A stretch of 10,838 bases of DNA, from positions 1 through 10,838 of the forward strand of contig DYMR01000057.1 of assembly GCA_020721485.1 (NCBI GenBank), read 5' to 3'. Shown here piece by piece: positions 6,794 to 10,838 of the stretch. The position numbers were made by a program, and so were the translations under genes. Under the pieces are notes generated by a model. That model did no database searches, had not been told where the DNA came from, and worked only from the letters and a program-made list of their open reading frames with translations. This DNA is from Halothiobacillus neapolitanus. Its GTDB lineage: Bacteria > Pseudomonadota > Gammaproteobacteria > Halothiobacillales > Halothiobacillaceae. Every line of letters begins with the position of its first letter. Within the stretch, counting starts at the first letter, position 1.

Positions 6794-6819
6794 AACGCGG
6801 AACCCGTTCCGCGTTTTTT
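6794..6819 (+). terminator. Rho-independent terminator
   Basis: ACGCGGAA and TTCCGCGT pair around CCCG, and the A-rich 5' side and T-run TTTTTT (6814-6819) complete a canonical intrinsic terminator 26 bases after the solute-binding-like gene. It abuts the stop codon of the convergent small membrane-protein gene. The reverse direction has only a weak T-tract (GTTTGTC), so bidirectional action is possible but unproven. Confidence 0.9.
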
Positions 6820-7022
6820 CATAGCCGAATGAAATACGGCGCCGCCGTCAGTGCCACGCCAATCAACACCAACCACAGCGTGTTGTTGATAAAAAAGGGA
6901 TAAATACTCAGCGCCAACCCAGCCACCAACGGCACCGGCGCCCGCTCTCGCCGCGCGTAGATGAGAAACCCCACGCCAATTGAGCCGAACAGCAAGCCCC
7001 ACAATAAATTTGCGGTATTCAT
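6819..7022 (-). CDS. Small two-helix membrane protein (67 aa), hypothetical
   Basis: A 67-residue hydrophobic protein. TM1 covers about 5-24 (ANLLWGLLFGSIGVGFLIYA), then comes a basic loop RRERAPVP, then a second hydrophobic half about 33-65 (LVAGLALSIYPFFINNTLW and VLIGVALTAAPYFI) that could make one long or two short helices. Similar short proteins are, from memory, often labelled 'amino acid transport protein' in gammaproteobacterial genomes without evidence, so I leave function open. The start at ATG 7022 has GTGGA a few bases upstream; upstream in-frame codons would give an implausible charged leader. It lies 66 bases downstream of tsaE on the same strand and may be the last gene of that operon. 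Its stop codon overlaps the convergent terminator. Confidence 0.75.
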   Translation of the reverse strand: MNTANLLWGLLFGSIGVGFLIYARRERAPVPLVAGLALSIYPFFINNTLWLVLIGVALTAAPYFIRL

Positions 7023-7088
7023 TTCCACACGCCACCTCGCACCGCCCCGGATTGATGCCCGCCCCTCCAGGGTGAGGGTGTGTCGCAA

Positions 7089-7586
7089 TTAACCAGAGCG
7101 TCCAGTGTCACTTGGAGCCGCCCGAAGCCATTCCGTTCCGCGCGGGGTATCCGCCCGCAGCCGCAGTTGCCGCTGCATCGGCGCTTCGGGCAGAAAGTGC
7201 AGATGAATCGACAGATCCGGCAGCGGCAAGGCATCGCCACCCTGCGATGGCCATTCGATCAACACCAGCGCGGCATCCCATTCCTCACGCAAGCCGAGGG
7301 CATCGAGCTCTTCGCCGCCGCCCAATCGGTACAAATCCAGGTGCAGCACGCGGCGATTCGGCAAATCGTAGGGTTCGACCAAGGTGTAGGTCGGGCTGCG
7401 CACCGCCCCCGTGACGCCCAGTGCGCGCAAAAAAGCCCGCGCGAAAGTGGTTTTACCCGCGCCCAAGTCGCCTTCCAACAACACCAGCGCCGAAACGGGC
7501 GCCGTCGCCGCCAGTTGCTGAGCCAGGGCGGTTAGTCCTGCTTCATCCAATACCCGCTCAATGAAAACCCGCTCAACTAGGGCCAT
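7089..7586 (-). CDS. tsaE: tRNA threonylcarbamoyladenosine biosynthesis ATPase TsaE
   Basis: A 165-residue P-loop ATPase of the TsaE family. With TsaB and TsaD it makes the t6A37 modification of ANN-decoding tRNAs from TsaC-made threonylcarbamoyl-AMP, in the cytoplasm. The Walker A loop is EGDLGAGKTTFA with Lys45. The switch-like motif SPTYTLVEPY, the Walker B-like HLDLYRL and the conserved LIEWPSQGGDALP follow in family order. It is slightly longer than usual at the C-terminus (Arg/Ser/Gly-rich tail). I set the start at ATG 7586, preceded closely by GAGGTGG; it overlaps the end of nnr by 10 bases, so translation is probably coupled. The first residues contain a 15-bp duplication (VERVF/IERVL). 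The nnr-tsaE pair is a common gammaproteobacterial arrangement, but the amidase and mutL genes that often follow are absent here. Confidence 0.95.
   Translation of the reverse strand: MALVERVFIERVLDEAGLTALAQQLAATAPVSALVLLEGDLGAGKTTFARAFLRALGVTGAVRSPTYTLVEPYDLPNRRVLHLDLYRLGGGEELDALGLREEWDAALVLIEWPSQGGDALPLPDLSIHLHFLPEAPMQRQLRLRADTPRGTEWLRAAPSDTGRSG
7552..7576. repeat. 10-base direct repeat at 15-bp spacing in the tsaE start
   Basis: ACCCGCTCAA occurs at 7552-7561 and 7567-7576. On the coding (minus) strand the 15-bp period is five codons and produces the near-repeat VERVF-IERVL at residues 4-13 of TsaE. Confidence 0.75.
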
Positions 7587-9106
7587 ACCACCACCTCGGG
7601 CTGCTGCCCCGCCACCGGTCGGCCATTGATGAGCGCACGAATGACCGGCAAGAGATCGGTCGCGGCAGCACCCCAAGCGCCCTCGGCATATGCCAGCGCT
7701 TCGCCCGCCTGCGCGTGCCAACACACCGCGCGCGCCAGCGCCTCTTCCGCCGGCAACCCAAGCGCCAACAACCCGCCGATCACGCCCGCCAGCACATCGC
7801 CCGCGCCCGCCGTGGCGAGGGCGGGATCCCCCCGACCGCAAATTTGTAGCCCCGCCGCAGTGCTCAGCACGCTGCCTGCGCCCTTGAGCAGCACCTGCGC
7901 GGCAAATCGTTCCGACAGCGCACGCGCCGCCGCGAGCCGATCCCGTTCGATGTCTGCCGTGGCGCAACCCAACAACCGCGCCGCTTCGCCGGGGTGCGGG
8001 GTCAACACGGTGGCGGCCGTTCGGGGCGCGCGCGCGCCGAGTTGAATCAAGCCATCGGCATCGACGACCAGCGGCAGCGGGGCGCCCCACACGGCGTCGA
8101 TCATGCGTTGCGCCCAATCATCCGCCGCTGTAGAAGCCCCCAGGCCGCAACCCAGCACGATCGCCTGCGCCTGCGCCAACGCAGGCTGCATGGCGGCTGC
8201 ATCGTCCACTGCCTGCACGATCAGTTCCGGGCAACCCATGCCCAACACGCTCGCGTGCGCCGGATGCGTGGCCACAATCACCTTACCCGCCCCGCTGCGC
8301 AGTGCCGCTTCCGCCGCCATGCGCGCCGCGCCGGCCATGCCGCGATTGCCCGCAACCACCAACACCGTGCCGAACACCCCCTTGTGCCCCGCGCGGGGTT
8401 TGGGGGGCAAAGCGGGCACCGTCCACAGCAAATTGCGCGAAGGAGACAAGAGGGGCATGGCCGCGCCCAGCAAGGCCAATACCACTTGCCCGCGCACGGC
8501 CGCCCCTTGCCCGGTGAATAGCCCCACCTTCAGGCCGAGGACGCACACGGTGAGATCAGCAGCAATCACCCCGTCGGCCACGCGACCCGTATCCGCGCAC
8601 AGACCCGAGGGCAAATCAATCGCCAGCACGCGACTGCCCCGCGCCCGACACTCAGTCACGGCGGCCATCCACCCCGCCACGGAAGGCGGCACGGGTTTCT
8701 CCGGGCGGAACCCAAGGCCAAATCCGGCATCGACGATGACTTCAAACGACGACCCAGCCAAATCCTCTGCCGTCGTACGGCGAGCCCCCGCCGGCAGCGG
8801 CACGCGCTGCGCCATCGCCGCCGCCGCGCCCGTCGGCGGAGATTCATCCCACCAACCGAACACCGTCACGCACAAACCGGCCGCCTCGGCCAACCGCGCC
8901 ACCACCCAGCCATCGCCCGCGTTTTGGCCGCTGCCGAGCAAAATGCCGATGCGATGCGCCGTCGGCCACTGTTGCCGCAGCGCCTTGAACACCGCCGCCC
9001 CGGCAGATTCCATTAATTCCGCCGGGGAACGCCCCTGCGCGCACAGCGCCGACTCGTGCGCCCGAATCTCCTCTGCGCGCAACAGCGGCAAGGCGGAACC
9101 GTTCAT
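7577..9106 (-). CDS. nnr: Bifunctional NAD(P)HX epimerase / ADP-dependent NAD(P)HX dehydratase
   Basis: A 509-residue fusion that repairs hydrated nicotinamide cofactors in the cytoplasm. The N-terminal domain (about 1-220) interconverts R- and S-NAD(P)HX, and the C-terminal domain (about 225-500) dehydrates S-NAD(P)HX using ADP. Epimerase motifs are GSGQNAGDG (58-66, a variant of GxGNNGGDG with Gln for the first Asn), VDAGFGLG with Asp126, and AIDLPSGL (162-169). Dehydratase motifs are HKGVFGTVLVVAG (241-253), LTPHPGEAARLLG and the catalytic ATAGAGDVLAG with Asp437. The neighbouring GDPA replaces the more usual GNPG. Length is normal for the fused form. ATG 9106 overlaps the trpS stop as ATGA, and the 3' end overlaps tsaE by 10 bases, so the three genes form one coupled operon. 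Confidence 0.96.
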   Translation of the reverse strand: MNGSALPLLRAEEIRAHESALCAQGRSPAELMESAGAAVFKALRQQWPTAHRIGILLGSGQNAGDGWVVARLAEAAGLCVTVFGWWDESPPTGAAAAMAQRVPLPAGARRTTAEDLAGSSFEVIVDAGFGLGFRPEKPVPPSVAGWMAAVTECRARGSRVLAIDLPSGLCADTGRVADGVIAADLTVCVLGLKVGLFTGQGAAVRGQVVLALLGAAMPLLSPSRNLLWTVPALPPKPRAGHKGVFGTVLVVAGNRGMAGAARMAAEAALRSGAGKVIVATHPAHASVLGMGCPELIVQAVDDAAAMQPALAQAQAIVLGCGLGASTAADDWAQRMIDAVWGAPLPLVVDADGLIQLGARAPRTAATVLTPHPGEAARLLGCATADIERDRLAAARALSERFAAQVLLKGAGSVLSTAAGLQICGRGDPALATAGAGDVLAGVIGGLLALGLPAEEALARAVCWHAQAGEALAYAEGAWGAAATDLLPVIRALINGRPVAGQQPEVVVWP

Positions 9107-10107
9107 CGCCGGGGCAAAAACCCAAGCGCGTCGTACACCCGACGCAGCGTTTGCTCCGCCCGAACGCGCGCGCGCGCCGCCCCATCGGCCAAAATAGCGT
9201 CCAACGCGGCCTCATCCGCGCGCAGGGCAGCGAATCGCGCCTGGATGGGGGATAAAAAGGCGATGACCGCCTCGGCCGTTTGCACCTTGAGCGCGCCATA
9301 GCCTTGACCCGCGAAGTGCTGCTCCCATTCGGGAATTGCGCGGCCAGAAAAAATCGACAACAGGGTCAACAGATTCGCCACCCCCGGCTTTTCCACCGGA
9401 TCAAACCGAATTTCACTGCCCGAATCGGTCACGGCCTTCTTGAATTTCTTCAGAATCGTGGCCGGCTCATCCAGCAAAGCGATATAGCTCAGCGCGCTGG
9501 GATCAGACTTCGACATTTTCTTGCCGGGGTCTTGCAGCGACATGATCCGCGCGCCCGTTTCCGGAATAAACGGCTCCGGCACGGTAAAAATCGGGCCGAA
9601 TTGGTGGTTGAAACGAATCGCCAAATCCCGCGTTAATTCAAGGTGTTGCTTTTGATCGGCACCCACCGGCACATGCGTCGCCTGATACAGCAGAATATCC
9701 GCCGCCATCAGCACCGGATAATCAAACAAGCCCACATTAATCACCGCGCCCGCGCGGGTGGATTTGTCTTTGAACTGCGTCATGCGCTCCAGCTCGCCCA
9801 TGTGGGTGTGGCAATTCAACACCCAACCCAGCTCCGCGTGCGCCGACACATGCGATTGCGCAAAAATCGTGTTTTTTTGCGGATCCAGCCCGCACGCCAA
9901 ATACAAGGCCACGAAGTCGTAGCAACGCGCGCGCAGCTCCGCCGGGTTCTGCGCCACCGTAATCGCATGCAAATCCACCAACATGAACAGCGAATCGTGG
10001 GTGTCTTGCATCGCCACCCAATTGCGCATCGCCCCGACAAAGTGGCTAATCAACAACTGGCCGGAGGGCTGAATGCCCGATAAAACAATAGGACGGGAGG
10101 CGGTCAT
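9103..10107 (-). CDS. trpS: Tryptophanyl-tRNA synthetase
   Basis: A class I synthetase of 334 residues that charges tRNA-Trp, homodimeric and cytoplasmic. It matches the E. coli-type enzyme along its length: PIVLSGIQPSG (6-16), DLHAITVAQNP, RMTQFKDKS, LFDYPVLMAADILLY, VGADQKQHLEL and KKMSKSDPS with KMSKS at 197-201. The HIGH-type motif, TIGN in the reference enzymes, reads LISH (19-22), so the conserved Gly is Ser21. ATG 10107 gives the family-normal N-terminus; ATG 10113 would add two residues and has GAG about seven bases upstream, so either may be used. Neither has a strong Shine-Dalgarno. It is the first gene of the trpS-nnr-tsaE operon, read from an extended -10 promoter at about 10150 and divergent from rpmB. 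No leader peptide or T-box was seen. Confidence 0.97.
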   Translation of the reverse strand: MTASRPIVLSGIQPSGQLLISHFVGAMRNWVAMQDTHDSLFMLVDLHAITVAQNPAELRARCYDFVALYLACGLDPQKNTIFAQSHVSAHAELGWVLNCHTHMGELERMTQFKDKSTRAGAVINVGLFDYPVLMAADILLYQATHVPVGADQKQHLELTRDLAIRFNHQFGPIFTVPEPFIPETGARIMSLQDPGKKMSKSDPSALSYIALLDEPATILKKFKKAVTDSGSEIRFDPVEKPGVANLLTLLSIFSGRAIPEWEQHFAGQGYGALKVQTAEAVIAFLSPIQARFAALRADEAALDAILADGAARARVRAEQTLRRVYDALGFLPRR

Positions 10108-10147
10108 AACCATGAGTCTCGTGCGGCGGGAGGGGAAATTCCGCCGT

Positions 10148-10156
10148 ATCATAACA
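10148..10156 (-). promoter_or_regulatory. Extended -10 promoter of trpS
   Basis: On the minus strand TG-T-TATGAT gives an extended -10 element (TG dinucleotide plus TATGAT, five of six to consensus). It lies about 40 bases before the start codon. No good -35 is found 17 bases upstream, as is usual for extended -10 promoters. A 6-bp hairpin (10124-10129 with 10141-10146) would lie near the mRNA 5' end. Confidence 0.5.
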
Positions 10157-10188
10157 ACCCCCCAGAAAAATTCCCCGCAATGCGGCGC

Positions 10189-10216
10189 TTGCAATTGCGG
10201 CGGTTTTCGATAGAAT
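10189..10216 (+). promoter_or_regulatory. Sigma-70 promoter of rpmB-rpmG
   Basis: TTGCAA (10189-10194) and TAGAAT (10211-10216) are separated by 16 bases, with four of six and five of six matches to consensus. They lie about 45 bases ahead of the rpmB start codon. This is the best-looking sigma-70 promoter in the window, as expected for ribosomal protein genes. Confidence 0.65.
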
Positions 10217-10261
10217 CTCGCGCCTTTATGCAATCGTGCGTCCGCTTCTAGGAGAAATCCC

Positions 10262-10498
10262 ATGGCCCGAGTCTGCCAAGTCACCGGCAAACGCCCTGCC
10301 GTAGGCAACAATGTATCTCACGCGAACAACAAAACCCGTCGTCGCTTCCTGCCGAACCTGCAACGCAAGCGGTTCTGGGTTGAAAGCGAAGGCCGCTTCG
10401 TGACCCTGCGTGTTTCCACCAACGCCATCCGCACCATCGACAAGGTCGGCATTGACGCCGTTCTGGCCGATCTGCGCGCCCGTGGCGAAAAGGTATAA
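10262..10498 (+). CDS. rpmB: Large ribosomal subunit protein bL28
   Basis: A 78-residue basic protein with the full bL28 signature: [23 protein letters not shown], then [11 protein letters not shown] and the C-terminal [18 protein letters not shown]. Length equals the E. coli protein. It binds 23S rRNA in the 50S subunit. AGGAG sits 8 bases before the ATG. Only one N-terminal cysteine is seen (Cys5), so this is the zinc-free form. It is followed after 30 bases by rpmG in the conserved rpmB-rpmG order. Confidence 0.98.
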   Translation: MARVCQVTGKRPAVGNNVSHANNKTRRRFLPNLQRKRFWVESEGRFVTLRVSTNAIRTIDKVGIDAVLADLRARGEKV

Positions 10499-10522
10499 CC
10501 GCTTCACCGCAGCATCAGGTAA

Positions 10523-10684
<162 letters not shown>

Positions 10685-10712
10685 TTCGCGAATTATTTGG
10701 CACGATGGCGTC

Positions 10713-10747
10713 GCCCGCCCAACTGAAACGGTTGTGGCGGGCTTTTT
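10713..10747 (+). terminator. Rho-independent terminator after rpmG
   Basis: GCCCGCCCAAC (10713-10723) pairs with GTTGTGGCGGGC (10731-10742), leaving one bulged base and a 7-base loop, followed by TTTTT. It ends the rpmB-rpmG transcript and separates it from mutM. Confidence 0.9.
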
Positions 10748-10770
10748 AACGCCTTGATTTTTTCATTCAG

Positions 10771-10809
10771 AATCATCGCCCACAATAATCGCCCAACATC
10801 ATCGACCAG
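10771..10809. repeat. Three imperfect 13-bp tandem repeats upstream of mutM
   Basis: Units AATCATCGCCCAC, AATAATCGCCCAA and CATCATCGACCAG follow each other exactly in phase. Units differ at two or three positions. They fill most of the gap between the rpmG terminator and mutM, just ahead of the start codon, where a promoter and leader are expected. Confidence 0.7.
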
Positions 10810-10819
10810 AGCACCCGCC

Positions 10820-10838
10820 ATGCCCGAATTGCCCGAAG
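10820..10838 (+). CDS. mutM: Formamidopyrimidine-DNA glycosylase, 5' end only
   Basis: The last 19 bases encode MPELPE, the invariant N-terminus of MutM/Fpg, in which Pro2 is the catalytic nucleophile and Glu3 is essential. The enzyme excises 8-oxoguanine and formamidopyrimidines. The position after rpmB-rpmG agrees with the common gammaproteobacterial gene order. The rest lies outside the window. No strong Shine-Dalgarno is visible, and the gene would have its own promoter given the terminator upstream. Confidence 0.85.

Noticed and set aside
7587..8117. Upstream in-frame extension of tsaE
   Set aside because: It would overlap nnr in another frame, shows no TsaE homology and is Arg/Gly-rich noise. 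The family N-terminus begins near ATG 7586.
8103..9197. Long plus-strand open frame of 364 codons opposite nnr
   Set aside because: It is antisense to a gene with all NAD(P)HX repair motifs. Its composition (Ala/Pro/Arg/Ser) is that of a GC-rich shadow frame, and no domain is recognisable.
10114..10311. Longer trpS start with about 68 extra residues
   Set aside because: It would run through the divergent promoter region and into rpmB. Known TrpRS proteins begin at the short start.

Overview
The window looks like ordinary chromosome of a GC-rich gammaproteobacterium. The bL28 and bL33 proteins, the E. coli-type TrpRS, the rpmB-rpmG-mutM gene order and the EnvZ/OmpR-style two-component pair all point that way. 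A Halothiobacillus- or Acidithiobacillus-like lineage is possible, but that is a guess from general character. No tRNA, rRNA, CRISPR array, integrase or transposase was seen.

Left part (1-3106). A minus-strand pair encodes a 36-residue single-pass membrane protein and a SnoaL-like (NTF2-fold) protein. It is divergent from a complete MocR-type regulator (GntR winged helix fused to an aminotransferase-like PLP domain). The 132-base gap between them carries an inverted repeat and a tandem 6-bp repeat that look like MocR operator sites. A lipoprotein alpha/beta hydrolase follows the regulator on the plus strand.

Middle part (3078-6820). An OmpR-family response regulator and its histidine kinase (overlapping genes, minus strand) are divergent from a 94-residue exported, Gln/Lys-rich helical protein. 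An orphan periplasmic solute-binding-like protein lies downstream of that small gene. The layout resembles cpxRA-cpxP, and the shared upstream region has GTCAC-N5-GTCAT, a CpxR-box-like geometry. A strong intrinsic terminator ends this plus-strand unit at about 6819.

Right part (6819-10838). A tightly coupled minus-strand operon runs trpS, nnr (bifunctional NAD(P)HX epimerase/dehydratase), tsaE and probably a 67-residue two-helix membrane protein. It is divergent from rpmB-rpmG (bL28, bL33), which ends in an intrinsic terminator. A 13-bp triple repeat and the first codons of mutM follow at the edge.

The items most worth a second look are the unannotated 36-residue membrane protein under a probable MocR operator, the Cpx-like module with its exported proteins, and a Ser in place of the normally conserved Gly in the TrpRS HIGH-type motif. 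No clearly new multi-gene defence or mobile system is visible.
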